Source: an uncultured Bacteroidales bacterium
GTDB taxonomy: Bacteria; Bacteroidota; Bacteroidia; Bacteroidales; Muribaculaceae
Direction of reading: 5' to 3'
NCBI GenBank assembly: GCA_900544535.1
Contig: UQVH01000011.1
Span: forward strand, 34,338-98,337
Length of the DNA stretch: 64,000 nucleotides
This document shows positions 24,824-32,593 of the stretch, piece by piece. Within the stretch, counting starts at the first letter, position 1. Each line of letters starts with the position of its first letter. The position numbers and the translations under genes were made by a program. A model generated the notes under the pieces. It made no database searches. It was not told where the DNA came from and was given only the letters and a program-made list of their open reading frames with translations.

Positions 24824-25648
24824 TTAATCTTCTTCCTCGCCTAAGAGCGAGCGGTAAAATTCAGTGTAGCGTTCAACGCGGTCTTCTTCGCCTTCATAAG
24901 GCAGGAAGAGTTTGCCTGAAGCCTTGGCATAGTCTACCAACGCCGGATCAACGTCGTCTGTCACCTGAATGACAGCATCGGCATAGTCGATCGCCAGACG
25001 GTTCAGCGCAGCGAAGTCAGCGGCTTCCGAACCGATGGCGGCTATATCCTCGTCGGTGAAATCACTCATGCGCAGTTTCTCGGCGAAACGCGGGTCGAGA
25101 GTGCCTTCAAACTTTTCAGGCTGGAGTGCATAGACTATCTTGGAATCGCGGAATGTCGGGTCATCGGCATATTTCCGGCGCAGATACAGAGGAGTCAGGG
25201 CTGATACCCATCCGCTGCAATGGATGACTGCCGGCTGCCAGCGGAGTTTCTTGACCGTCTCGGCCACGCCCATTGTGAAAAACATCAGACGCTCGTCGTT
25301 GTCAGCGGGCAGGAGATCTGTTTCAAGCCCCTTTTCAGGCAATGGCTGAAAATAATCGTCATTGTCGATAAAATAGACCTGCATACGCGAAGGCAGCAGA
25401 GTAGCCACCTTAATTATCAGCGGATGATCGGAGTCGTCGATGATCAGATTCATCCCGGAGAGACGGATCACCTCATGAAGCTGGTTGCGTCGTTCGTTGA
25501 TGCAGCCGTATTTCGGAGTGAATGTTCTTACTTCAAATTCCTTCCCGTGGATTCCCTGCGGAATGTCACGGCCAAGAACCGACATAGACGTGTCCGGAAG
25601 GTAAGGCGATACCTCTTGCGAGACGAATAGAACTTTTTTGGGCGCCAT
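24824..25648 (-). CDS. short glycogen/starch synthase-like protein (N-terminal GT5 half only)
   Basis: A 274-residue cytoplasmic protein resembling the N-terminal Rossmann half of GT5 glycogen synthases: 'KVLFVSQEVSPYLPDTSMS', 'VYFIDNDDYF', 'VIHCSGWVSALTPLYL'. The C-terminal GT-B half, which holds the nucleotide-sugar site, is absent, and the KTGGL motif near the N-terminus is replaced by 'SMSVLGRDIPQGI'. Similar half-length proteins are known in Bacteroidetes, so this is the normal form there and not a local truncation. Glycosyl transfer is therefore doubtful. It is the first gene of a two-gene operon with the DUF4270 lipoprotein, with a promoter element at 25741. Confidence 0.82.
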   Translation of the reverse strand: MAPKKVLFVSQEVSPYLPDTSMSVLGRDIPQGIHGKEFEVRTFTPKYGCINERRNQLHEVIRLSGMNLIIDDSDHPLIIKVATLLPSRMQVYFIDNDDYFQPLPEKGLETDLLPADNDERLMFFTMGVAETVKKLRWQPAVIHCSGWVSALTPLYLRRKYADDPTFRDSKIVYALQPEKFEGTLDPRFAEKLRMSDFTDEDIAAIGSEAADFAALNRLAIDYADAVIQVTDDVDPALVDYAKASGKLFLPYEGEEDRVERYTEFYRSLLGEEED

Positions 25649-25740
25649 GTAAGGATAGATAATCTTAGCGAGCCGGACAAGGACCGACAGCCGGATAGCT
25701 GAACTCTTGTGCGCGGCTCTTTGTTATATGATTTGGATTG

Positions 25741-25748
25741 CAAAGTTA
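25741..25748 (-). promoter_or_regulatory. candidate promoter -7 element of the GT5-like/DUF4270 operon
   Basis: TAACTTTG on the minus strand matches TAnnTTTG, 92 bases upstream of the ATG at 25648. Confidence 0.6.
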
Positions 25749-25874
25749 CACAATTTTTTTCATTTTTCCACCATCGCGCGTTTTAATCAGCAACTTTTCG
25801 GCTCAAAAGGCGCAAAAAACATTTGGATTTTAGCATCCCGGACCTACAACGATCAGATTTTAAGACTTTCAAAT

Positions 25875-25905
25875 TTTGAAATCAGCCGAAAAATTACTAC
25901 CTTTG
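25875..25905 (+). promoter_or_regulatory. consensus promoter of the primary sigma factor gene
   Basis: TTTG (25875-25878), 19-base spacer, TACCTTTG (25898-25905): perfect agreement with the Bacteroidetes promoter, 25 bases before the ATG. Confidence 0.9.
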
Positions 25906-25930
25906 CACGAATTATCTGCTACAAGTAGAC

Positions 25931-26791
25931 ATGAGACAATTAAAAATCACTAAATCTATAACCAATCGTGAAAGCGCCTCGCTCGATAAATTCCTTCAGG
26001 AAATCGGCCGCGAAGAGCTCATCTCCGTCGAAGAGGAGGTAGAACTCGCCCAGCGCATTCACCAAGGAGATCAGAGAGCTCTTGACAAGCTCGTCCGTGC
26101 CAACCTCCGCTTCGTTGTATCAGTGGCCAAACAGTATCAGAATCAGGGACTCAGCCTCCCCGACCTCATCAACGAAGGCAATCTCGGCTTGATTAAAGCG
26201 GCACAGAAATTCGACGAGACACGAGGATTCAAATTCATCTCCTACGCCGTTTGGTGGATCAGACAGTCTATTCTTCAGGCCCTTGCCGAACAGAGCCGCA
26301 TCGTCCGCCTCCCGCTCAATCAGGTAGGATCGCTCAACAAAATCAGCAAAGCCCTTTCCAAATTCGAGCAGGAAAACGAACGCCGCCCCTCTCCGGAGGA
26401 ACTTGCCGAAAAACTCGATGTACCTGTCGACAAAATCGCCGACACACTGAAAGTCTCCGGCCGCCACATCTCTGTTGACGCTCCTTTTGTCGAAGGCGAA
26501 GACAACAGCCTGCTTGACGTCCTCACCAACGACGACTCACCTATGGCCGACGCCACGCTCACCCAGGAATCATTGTCGAAAGAGGTCGAACGCGCGCTCA
26601 AGCAGCTCCACGACCGTGAACGCGAAATCCTCAAGATGTTCTTCGGCATCGGCTGTCAGGAAATGACCCTTGAAGAAATCGGCGCAAAATTCGATCTGAC
26701 CCGCGAACGTGTCCGTCAGATCAAGGAAAAAGCCATCCGCCGCCTCAAAGGCCAGAAGAGCCATCTGCTCAAAGCATATCTCGGACAGTAA
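25931..26791 (+). CDS. rpoD: RNA polymerase sigma-70 factor (Bacteroidetes primary sigma)
   Basis: A 286-residue sigma factor, the short housekeeping form of Bacteroidetes (sigma-ABfr) that lacks region 1.1 and the non-conserved region. Region 1.2 (about 15-48), region 2 with 'RANLRFVVSVAKQYQNQGL' and 'FKFISYAVWWIRQSI' (about 55-125), region 3 (about 130-205) and region 4 with the helix-turn-helix 'LEEIGAKFDLTRERVRQIK' (about 215-286) are all present. It recognises the TAnnTTTG promoters seen across the window. The gene has its own consensus promoter. A DUF4861 gene starts 29 bases downstream. Confidence 0.97.
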   Translation: MRQLKITKSITNRESASLDKFLQEIGREELISVEEEVELAQRIHQGDQRALDKLVRANLRFVVSVAKQYQNQGLSLPDLINEGNLGLIKAAQKFDETRGFKFISYAVWWIRQSILQALAEQSRIVRLPLNQVGSLNKISKALSKFEQENERRPSPEELAEKLDVPVDKIADTLKVSGRHISVDAPFVEGEDNSLLDVLTNDDSPMADATLTQESLSKEVERALKQLHDREREILKMFFGIGCQEMTLEEIGAKFDLTRERVRQIKEKAIRRLKGQKSHLLKAYLGQ

Positions 26792-26820
26792 TTCCACAAC
26801 AACATTCAGCCCTGACACTC

Positions 26821-27984
26821 ATGCTCGCGTTATCACTATTGCTATCAATCACTGTCACGGTAACGAATCCACAACCGACACCCCGCCAGGCGGTGCCGGT
26901 TGTTGTTCCTATTGCCCAGAACGGCAAGGAGGTCAATTCGGCAGTCATCAAAGGACAGCCCGACACCCCGTGGCAGCTCGACGACCTCAATGACGACGGC
27001 CGTCCCGACGAACTCGTATTTCTCGTCGACCTCAAGCCAAACCAGTCCAGAACCTTCACCGTCGATCTCTCGGCGGCAAAGCCAAAGACTACATTCACCC
27101 CTGAAACCAACGCCTATCTCAAGCTTAACGACAAAAATAAAAAGCATCCTGAGATACAGGCCATAGCATTTCCAGGCGACGTGGACAACCGGCAGATGTA
27201 CAACAGCATCTACGGTCACGGCGTAGTACTCGAAGGTCTCTACAATGCCATCCGCATCTACATGGACAACCGCCAAAGTGTTGACCTTTACGCCAAGAAC
27301 ACCCCGCGCCTTGAACTTGACAGCACCGGATTCTACACCACCCGCCAGCAGCTTGAGCAAGGCTACGGCCGTGACGTCCTCTGGGCAGGCACCTCGGTAG
27401 CACTCGGCTCGTTCCGCGGCTGGCAGAACGGAAGCCCCGTCACTATCGACACCGTCACCACCCGTATGCAGCGCGTCGTGACCACCGGCCCGGTACGTTC
27501 TATCGTTGAAGTCTCAGACCGCGGATGGATCTACAACGGCACTCCGCTTGAAATGCGTCAGCGCTACACAATCTATGCGCGACATCGCGACATCGATGTG
27601 GACATCACCATCTCCGGCGCCCCAAAGACCTACACTTATTGCACCGGAGTACAGAAACTGGCCACCGACAACCAAGGCTTCATCACTCAGTCCGGGCTGG
27701 CAGGCAGCTGGGGCACCAATCTGCCAGACAAAGGTATGCCTGACATCACCGATACGATCGGCCTCGGCATCTATGTCCCCGCCACCTATTTGAAATCAGT
27801 AAAGGAAGATGATGTCAACTATCTGACCCTTCTGCGCACCGACGCCAAAGGCCACATCCGTTACAGCTTCATTTCAGGAGCTGAACGCGACAGCGCATCC
27901 CCCCATTCAGCAGATGCCTGGTTCAACTATCTCCGTCAGTGGGAAAAAGAAAAACGTAACCCGGTCAAAATCTCAATCAAATAG
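26821..27984 (+). CDS. DUF4861 domain protein
   Basis: A 387-residue exported protein with a short hydrophobic N-terminus (1-12) and a large beta-rich domain. The pattern 'DGRPDELVFLVDLKPNQSRT', 'GHGVVLEGLYNAIRIYMDNRQ' and 'YGRDVLWAGTSVALGS' fits DUF4861, a Bacteroidetes family often found with carbohydrate-active enzymes. No polysaccharide-utilisation genes lie beside it, so its substrate is not indicated by context. It starts 29 bases after the sigma factor gene and may be read from that promoter. Confidence 0.75.
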   Translation: MLALSLLLSITVTVTNPQPTPRQAVPVVVPIAQNGKEVNSAVIKGQPDTPWQLDDLNDDGRPDELVFLVDLKPNQSRTFTVDLSAAKPKTTFTPETNAYLKLNDKNKKHPEIQAIAFPGDVDNRQMYNSIYGHGVVLEGLYNAIRIYMDNRQSVDLYAKNTPRLELDSTGFYTTRQQLEQGYGRDVLWAGTSVALGSFRGWQNGSPVTIDTVTTRMQRVVTTGPVRSIVEVSDRGWIYNGTPLEMRQRYTIYARHRDIDVDITISGAPKTYTYCTGVQKLATDNQGFITQSGLAGSWGTNLPDKGMPDITDTIGLGIYVPATYLKSVKEDDVNYLTLLRTDAKGHIRYSFISGAERDSASPHSADAWFNYLRQWEKEKRNPVKISIK

Positions 27985-28026
27985 TTTTTTATCCGGCTGA
28001 TATTTTCATATCTTATTAATTTTCAT

Positions 28027-28034
28027 TAATTTTG
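28027..28034 (+). promoter_or_regulatory. promoter -7 element of gmd
   Basis: TAATTTTG matches the -7 consensus 69 bases upstream of the gmd ATG; a T-rich TTTT lies about 20 bases before it. Confidence 0.6.
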
Positions 28035-28103
28035 CGGCTCGAATTTTAATAGTGTTAAAAAACACACCCTCGGTAGCTGTAACAAATTATATAAATTAGA
28101 CTA

Positions 28104-29195
28104 ATGAAAACTGCACTGATCACAGGTATTACCGGCCAGGATGGTTCGTTTCTGGCAGAATTCCTTTTAGAAAAAGGTTATGATGTACACGGCACTATCC
28201 GCCGCTCGTCAGTAGATTTCCGCGAACGCATCGCTCATCTTGAAGGAAAACCCCACTTCCATCTCCACTATGCTGACCTCGGCGATTCCATGTCAATTCT
28301 TCAGGTCGTGTCTAAAGTACGTCCCGACGAGATCTACAATCTTGCCGCACAAAGCCATGTTCAGGTATCTTTCGATTCACCCGAATTCACAGCCGACGTC
28401 GATGCGACCGGTGTGCTCCGCATCCTCGAAGCAGTACGCCTTTGCGGTCTTGCCGATACCTGCCGCATCTATCAGGCTTCGACATCCGAACTTTACGGAA
28501 AAGTAGAGGAAGTGCCTCAGAACGAGAAGACTCCTTTCCACCCTTATTCTCCCTATGCCGTCGCCAAACTCTACGGTTTCTGGATCGTGAAGGAATATCG
28601 CGAAGCCTACAACATGTATTGCTGCTCAGGCATCCTCTTCAACCATGAGTCCGAACGCCGCGGTGAAACATTCGTTACCCGCAAGATCACACTCGCAGCC
28701 GCCCGCATCGCACAGGGCAAGCAGGAGAAGCTTTACCTCGGCAACCTTTCTTCGCTCCGCGACTGGGGATATGCCAAGGACTATGTTGAATGTATGTGGC
28801 TCATCCTCCAGCAGGATAAACCCGAAGACTACGTGATCGCCACCGGCGAGCAGCACTCTGTCCGCGAATTCTGTCTCTACGCCTTCCGCCGCGCCGGCAT
28901 CGAACTTCGTTTCGAAGGTGAAGGCGCCGACGAAAAAGGTATTGACGTCAAGACCGGTAAGGTAGTCATCGAAGTTTCACCCGACTTCTACCGTCCGACC
29001 GACGTTGTCAACCTCTGGGGCGATCCGTCGAAGGCCCGCAAGCAGCTTGGCTGGGACCCCTCGAAAAAGACTTCATTCGAACAGCTCGTCAACCTCATGG
29101 TCGACGCCGACATGGCCAAGGTTGCTGTCGAGCGAGCCGGAGAGCAGGTCCGCACCAACCTCGCCGAATATCTCGAAAAAGGTATTGTGAAATAA
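28104..29195 (+). CDS. gmd: GDP-mannose 4,6-dehydratase
   Basis: A 363-residue short-chain dehydrogenase of the extended type that converts GDP-mannose to GDP-4-keto-6-deoxymannose, the first step toward GDP-L-fucose and related sugars. It has the NAD(P) motif 'GITGQDGSFLAEFL' (7-20), the Gmd-specific 'HGTIRRSS', the catalytic region 'STSELYG' and Tyr-x-x-x-Lys in 'YSPYAVAKLYG', and 'FNHESERRGETFVTRK'. Usually a fucose synthase (fcl) gene follows; here a terminator comes directly after gmd, so the partner must be elsewhere. The product feeds surface glycans. Confidence 0.96.
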   Translation: MKTALITGITGQDGSFLAEFLLEKGYDVHGTIRRSSVDFRERIAHLEGKPHFHLHYADLGDSMSILQVVSKVRPDEIYNLAAQSHVQVSFDSPEFTADVDATGVLRILEAVRLCGLADTCRIYQASTSELYGKVEEVPQNEKTPFHPYSPYAVAKLYGFWIVKEYREAYNMYCCSGILFNHESERRGETFVTRKITLAAARIAQGKQEKLYLGNLSSLRDWGYAKDYVECMWLILQQDKPEDYVIATGEQHSVREFCLYAFRRAGIELRFEGEGADEKGIDVKTGKVVIEVSPDFYRPTDVVNLWGDPSKARKQLGWDPSKKTSFEQLVNLMVDADMAKVAVERAGEQVRTNLAEYLEKGIVK

Positions 29196-29221
29196 TCTCA
29201 TACAACCGTTATCACATTTTT

Positions 29222-29253
29222 CGGGGCTGCGCTTCTGGCACAGCCCCGTTTTT
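29222..29253 (+). terminator. intrinsic terminator of gmd
   Basis: An 8-bp perfect GC-rich stem CGGGGCTG (29222-29229) / CAGCCCCG (29241-29248) followed by TTTTT. Confidence 0.92.
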
Positions 29254-29291
29254 CGTTAAATGATTCAGGCGTTATTTTTGATAGCGGCTTC

Positions 29292-29750
29292 TCAGTCGGG
29301 CATACGGCGGATAAACTCTACCGACTGATCCTTTATCGAAGCCGGATAAACACCTTGCCATATCATTTTGGCCGATGTCAGGCGCGTTATGATATAGGTT
29401 TCATAGTAGAAATCCGGATCTGAACCATCTACACCTGCGGGCGTCAATGTAATGTCGAGTACCCCGTTGTTGTTTTGCGGGCCCGCGGCATGCCAGTCAT
29501 ATTTGCGGACAGGAATTTCTTCAATCGTACCGTCTTCATTAATACTCTTCACCTCGACTGTACCATAGTTATTAAAACCTTTTACAGTTTCAAAGATATA
29601 CATGAGGGTATTTTCGGACTGATCGGGGGCCGAAATTTCCCAGCGACCTTTGATCAGGTCGGGATTCAGCCCCTTGTCGTCATCATCATCACAACTGTTA
29701 AGTACCACAGTGATAAGCGGTAGCAAAAGCAGAAAAAGATATTTTTTCAT
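29292..29750 (-). CDS. lipocalin-like small lipoprotein
   Basis: A 152-residue predicted lipoprotein with lipobox LNSC (Cys20) and an acidic run of five Asp directly after it. The mature part begins 'IKGRWEISAPDQSENTLMYIF', which is the pattern of lipocalin-like domains in Bacteroidales lipoproteins (a GxW near the first strand), and is otherwise beta-rich. The Asp run after the Cys fits the lipoprotein export signal that favours surface exposure in Bacteroidetes. It has its own TACCTTTG promoter element at 29791 on the minus strand. Function unknown. Confidence 0.78.
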   Translation of the reverse strand: MKKYLFLLLLPLITVVLNSCDDDDDKGLNPDLIKGRWEISAPDQSENTLMYIFETVKGFNNYGTVEVKSINEDGTIEEIPVRKYDWHAAGPQNNNGVLDITLTPAGVDGSDPDFYYETYIITRLTSAKMIWQGVYPASIKDQSVEFIRRMPD

Positions 29751-30095
29751 TTTTAAAGGTTTAGGTTAAGTATTTGTTAGATTGATGAGACAAAGGTATG
29801 CAAAAATACTCATACTTTACATATAATCCATGTGGAATTGATTTTCAATGATTTTTATCACTGATAATCAGCTACATAAGAAAATAACGGTACAACTATC
29901 CGGTAAGGGAAAAGAGGGAGTGAAAAAGTTGCTTTGAGGGAGTGAAAGGATTAGAAAAGGCGTGTGTTTTGAATGAAAGATTTAACTAAATCTTAACAGT
30001 TGATAAGTATTTTTATTACTTATGACATTCACAGAAAAGACATGAAATTTCCGTAGAGATGGCTGAGTGCCAGAAAAATTCAGTAATTTTGTAAT
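29751..30095. other. AT-rich intergenic region between divergent small genes
   Basis: 345 bases without a gene. It contains TACCTTTG on the minus strand (29791-29798), the likely promoter of the lipocalin-like gene, and TAATTTTG on the plus strand (30084-30091) for the PH-domain gene. Between them I see no open frame, RNA gene or strong hairpin. Confidence 0.7.
30084..30091 (+). promoter_or_regulatory. promoter -7 element abutting the PH-domain gene (possible leaderless mRNA)
   Basis: TAATTTTG ends only 4 bases before the ATG at 30096. With the usual spacing from this element, transcription would start at or within a base or two of the ATG. Confidence 0.5.
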
Positions 30096-30515
30096 ATGGA
30101 AAAGGTATATAAATCGAAAGTCGCTAAATGGTATCTATGGACTTGCATCGGTGTTGTTGCAGCTTTTATAGGTACATTGTTCTTATGTTATCAGTCCACA
30201 TGGGTACTCCTTATTGATGTGGTGTTTATAGGCATAGCGGTTGCCTTAATGTTCGATATTCTATTTCACACGGATTACACAATCAAAGGAGAGAAGTTAT
30301 ATATACGATGTGGAATACTGTTCCATATGACTTTACCGATAAACAAGATTAGAGAAATAGCCCATAAATCGACAGTATTATCCTCACCTGCCTTGTCAGC
30401 AAAGCGAATAGGCATCAGGTATGGTCTTAAAAATTGGGTCTATATTTCCCCGAAAGATCAGGAAGATTTTATATCAGATATAAAATCAATAAATCCGCAA
30501 ATCACAATAAGATGA
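30096..30515 (+). CDS. membrane protein with YyaB-like PH domain
   Basis: A 139-residue protein with two transmembrane helices near the N-terminus (about 12-32 and 36-56), followed by a bacterial PH-like domain: 'YTIKGEKLYIRCGILFHMTLPINKIREI' spread over residues 60-90 and 'GLKNWVYISPKDQEDFISDIK' near the end. This matches YyaB-like PH (DUF1200) membrane proteins. It is conspicuously AT-rich compared with the thiamine genes. The function of the family is not established. Confidence 0.8.
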   Translation: MEKVYKSKVAKWYLWTCIGVVAAFIGTLFLCYQSTWVLLIDVVFIGIAVALMFDILFHTDYTIKGEKLYIRCGILFHMTLPINKIREIAHKSTVLSSPALSAKRIGIRYGLKNWVYISPKDQEDFISDIKSINPQITIR

Positions 30516-30686
30516 AAACCGCACCACAAGATAGTGTTTTGATTGTTTTGGTGTCGTGGATAGTTGTCAAGGAACAATTGCTTTCAATTTGGCGGTCCAT
30601 TATCGAAGAAATTTGTTGCGCGCCGCCAAGAGCTGCTTCTTGTCGCTTCCAAATTGGCCCCGAATTGACTTGGGCTGATCTTTTTA

Positions 30687-30718
30687 TTTGGAAAATCACA
30701 AATAAAACTCTAACTTTG
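30687..30718 (+). promoter_or_regulatory. promoter of the thiamine operon
   Basis: TTTG (30687-30690), 20-base spacer and TAACTTTG (30711-30718) lie just upstream of the TPP riboswitch. Confidence 0.85.
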
Positions 30719-30722
30719 CGCC

Positions 30723-30806
30723 GACAAAGGGGTGCGGCCTGACATCAATTGCCGCTGAGATGATACCCTCTGAACCTGATGCGGTTAGTACCGCCGAAGG
30801 GATTGC
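30723..30806 (+). promoter_or_regulatory. TPP riboswitch (THI element)
   Basis: The conserved blocks are in order: AAAGGGGTGC, CTGAGATGATACCC, TCTGAACCTGATGCGGTTAG, TACCGCCGAAGGGATTG. These form the pyrimidine- and pyrophosphate-binding arms of the thiamine pyrophosphate aptamer. It lies directly after the promoter and about 130 bases before thiD, so it should repress the thi operon when TPP is plentiful. Confidence 0.96.
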
Positions 30807-30830
30807 ACTTGACTCTGCCTATGCCGCTTT

Positions 30831-30877
30831 GTCAGTCTGCTGTCTGACAGATAATAACCCGTCAGCCGGACTTTTTT
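30831..30877 (+). terminator. candidate riboswitch-controlled attenuator
   Basis: The segment CTGAC (30844-30848) can pair either with GTCAG upstream (30831-30835) or with GTCAG downstream (30861-30865). The second pairing can be extended by AGTC (30834-30837) with GACT (30869-30872) and is followed by TTTTTT (30872-30877), the layout of an intrinsic terminator. This is a plausible expression platform for the TPP riboswitch; the exact switch was not computed. Confidence 0.55.
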
Positions 30878-30937
30878 CAGATTGCCCGAAATTTATCATG
30901 ATTTCTGACATTCTCATTTTAACAAAGACCAAGCGCG

Positions 30938-31783
30938 ATGCGGACCTACTACCCCACCCTTACAATAGCCGGTTCCGATTCTTCGGGAGGCGCCGGCATT
31001 CAGGCTGACATCAAGACAATGTCGGCAATAGGTTGTTATGCCATGTCGGCAATAACATCCATCACCGCCCAGAACACAACCGGAGTCCGCTCCATCATGC
31101 CGGTATCGGCCACCGTGGTTGCCGATCAGATCGACATGGTCATGACCGACATTCCCCCGCTGGCCGTAAAAATCGGTATGCTGTGCAATGCGGAGGTTGC
31201 GACAGCGGTAGCTGAACGGCTTGAGCACTACCGTCCGGACAATCTGATTGTCGATCCGGTGATGGTATCGACCTCCGGTTCCATGCTGCTCGAAGAAGAC
31301 GCCGTCGAAGTTCTTGTCAGACGCATCTTCCCCTTGGCCACGCTCGTCACCCCCAACCAAATGGAGACAAAAGCTCTGACCGGCTCCGACAAAACCGCCT
31401 TACAGATTGAAAAACTGCGTCGCCTCGGCTGCCGCAACATTCTGATCAAGGGTGGCGACACCGACCGCAACGACATCAAAGTCGACATCCTCCACCTGTC
31501 GGACAGCGATGAGACCATCGAACTGAAAGCCGATGCCGTCGACACCCGCAACACCCACGGCACAGGCTGCACCCTGTCATCGGCCATCGCATCGTATCTC
31601 GCTCTCGGCTATGAACTGACCGACGCCGTCAGCATGGCCAAACTCTACGTCACACACGCTCTTGAGGCAGGCTCATGGATCACTACGGGACACGGCCACG
31701 GCCCGGTAAACCATTTCTTCTCTCCTCGCCGTCTGAAAAACTTCAACCCGAAATCGCAGCAAAAAGACAATAAAATTCACTGA
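30938..31783 (+). CDS. thiD: hydroxymethylpyrimidine/phosphomethylpyrimidine kinase
   Basis: A 281-residue ribokinase-fold enzyme that phosphorylates HMP and HMP-phosphate to HMP-diphosphate, the pyrimidine substrate of ThiE. The N-terminal 'IAGSDSSGGAGIQADIKT' binds HMP; 'DPVMVSTSG', 'LVTPNQMET' and the anion-hole region 'NTHGTGCTLSSAIAS' are typical. It is the first gene after the TPP riboswitch and is spaced one base from thiS. Confidence 0.96.
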   Translation: MRTYYPTLTIAGSDSSGGAGIQADIKTMSAIGCYAMSAITSITAQNTTGVRSIMPVSATVVADQIDMVMTDIPPLAVKIGMLCNAEVATAVAERLEHYRPDNLIVDPVMVSTSGSMLLEEDAVEVLVRRIFPLATLVTPNQMETKALTGSDKTALQIEKLRRLGCRNILIKGGDTDRNDIKVDILHLSDSDETIELKADAVDTRNTHGTGCTLSSAIASYLALGYELTDAVSMAKLYVTHALEAGSWITTGHGHGPVNHFFSPRRLKNFNPKSQQKDNKIH

Positions 31784-31784
31784 T

Positions 31785-31985
31785 ATGACAGTAAAAATCA
31801 ACCAGATATCCCTGTCTCTGCCCGACGGATCATCACTCCAGGATGCTCTCGACGCAAAAGAGATCAAACCGCAAGGCATAGCGACAGCCGTAAACGGCAA
31901 AGTCATTCCCGCCGTTTCCCGTCAGTCACACAAACTCGCCGACGGCGACGACATTGTCATCATAAAAGCCTTTTACGGAGGCTAA
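31785..31985 (+). CDS. thiS: sulfur carrier protein ThiS
   Basis: A 66-residue ubiquitin-like carrier ending in Gly-Gly ('IIKAFYGG'), whose C-terminus is activated as a thiocarboxylate to supply sulfur to the thiazole synthase ThiG. 'ATAVNGKVIP' is the family core. The start lies one base after the thiD stop. The adenylyltransferase ThiF needed to activate it is not in this window. Confidence 0.95.
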   Translation: MTVKINQISLSLPDGSSLQDALDAKEIKPQGIATAVNGKVIPAVSRQSHKLADGDDIVIIKAFYGG

Positions 31986-32007
31986 GCCCCTAAAAAATCT
32001 CTCCGTA

Positions 32008-32589
32008 ATGATCAGGATAGCCATCACACCCGAACATCTCGACGATGAGTCGCGGGAAGCACTTGCAGCCCGCGTGCTGCTCGAATCAGGCTGGGACAAA
32101 GTCCATCTGCGCCATCCGGGAGCCTCGCGCACCGACATCCGGCGGCTAATCGAAGCCATTCCGCAGGAATTTCACGACAGGCTCGTGCTCCACGGACATT
32201 TCGATCTCTGCAACGAATTCAACCTCGGAGGGTTGCATCTCAACCACCGTTGTCCCGCGCCTCCGGCTCTCTATCGCGGACCTCTGAGCCGTTCATGCCA
32301 TTCGGTCGAGGAACTCCGGCAATGCACAGGGCTTGCCTACGCGACTCTCAGCCCGATCTTCGACAGTATTTCCAAGCAGGGCTACGGTTCACGCTTCTCT
32401 GACGTCGATCTTGCACAGCTATCCGAAATCACGACTCCTGTCATAGCTCTCGGAGGAGTCACAGCTGAACAAATTCCGGTTCTGCGGCGTTATAACTTCA
32501 AGGGTTTCGCCATGTTGGGTGCAATTCCGTGGAATGAGCCGGCCGATCATGTGAGACAATTCGCTGAAAAGATAATGAAACTACAATAA
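32008..32589 (+). CDS. TenI/ThiE-like TIM-barrel protein, catalytic residues altered
   Basis: A 193-residue protein with the fold of thiamine phosphate synthase: 'VHLRHPGASRTDI', 'GGLHLNHRCPAP', 'SCHSVEEL', 'LSPIFDSISKQGYG' and 'VIALGGVTAEQI' align with the ThiE pattern. Compared with the true ThiE next door it lacks the DDR of the Mg2+/pyrophosphate site (here 'LHGHFDL') and the KD after the QxR segment. This suggests a TenI-like thiazole tautomerase role or another accessory function rather than ThiE activity. Five bases separate it from thiE. Paired ThiE-type genes are known in Bacteroidales thi operons. Confidence 0.8.
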   Translation: MIRIAITPEHLDDESREALAARVLLESGWDKVHLRHPGASRTDIRRLIEAIPQEFHDRLVLHGHFDLCNEFNLGGLHLNHRCPAPPALYRGPLSRSCHSVEELRQCTGLAYATLSPIFDSISKQGYGSRFSDVDLAQLSEITTPVIALGGVTAEQIPVLRRYNFKGFAMLGAIPWNEPADHVRQFAEKIMKLQ

Positions 32590-32593
32590 TTAT

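Noticed and set aside
30434..30742. 102-codon open frame running into the thiamine promoter and riboswitch
   Set aside because: It overlaps the PH-domain gene end, the consensus promoter and the TPP aptamer; no recognisable protein.
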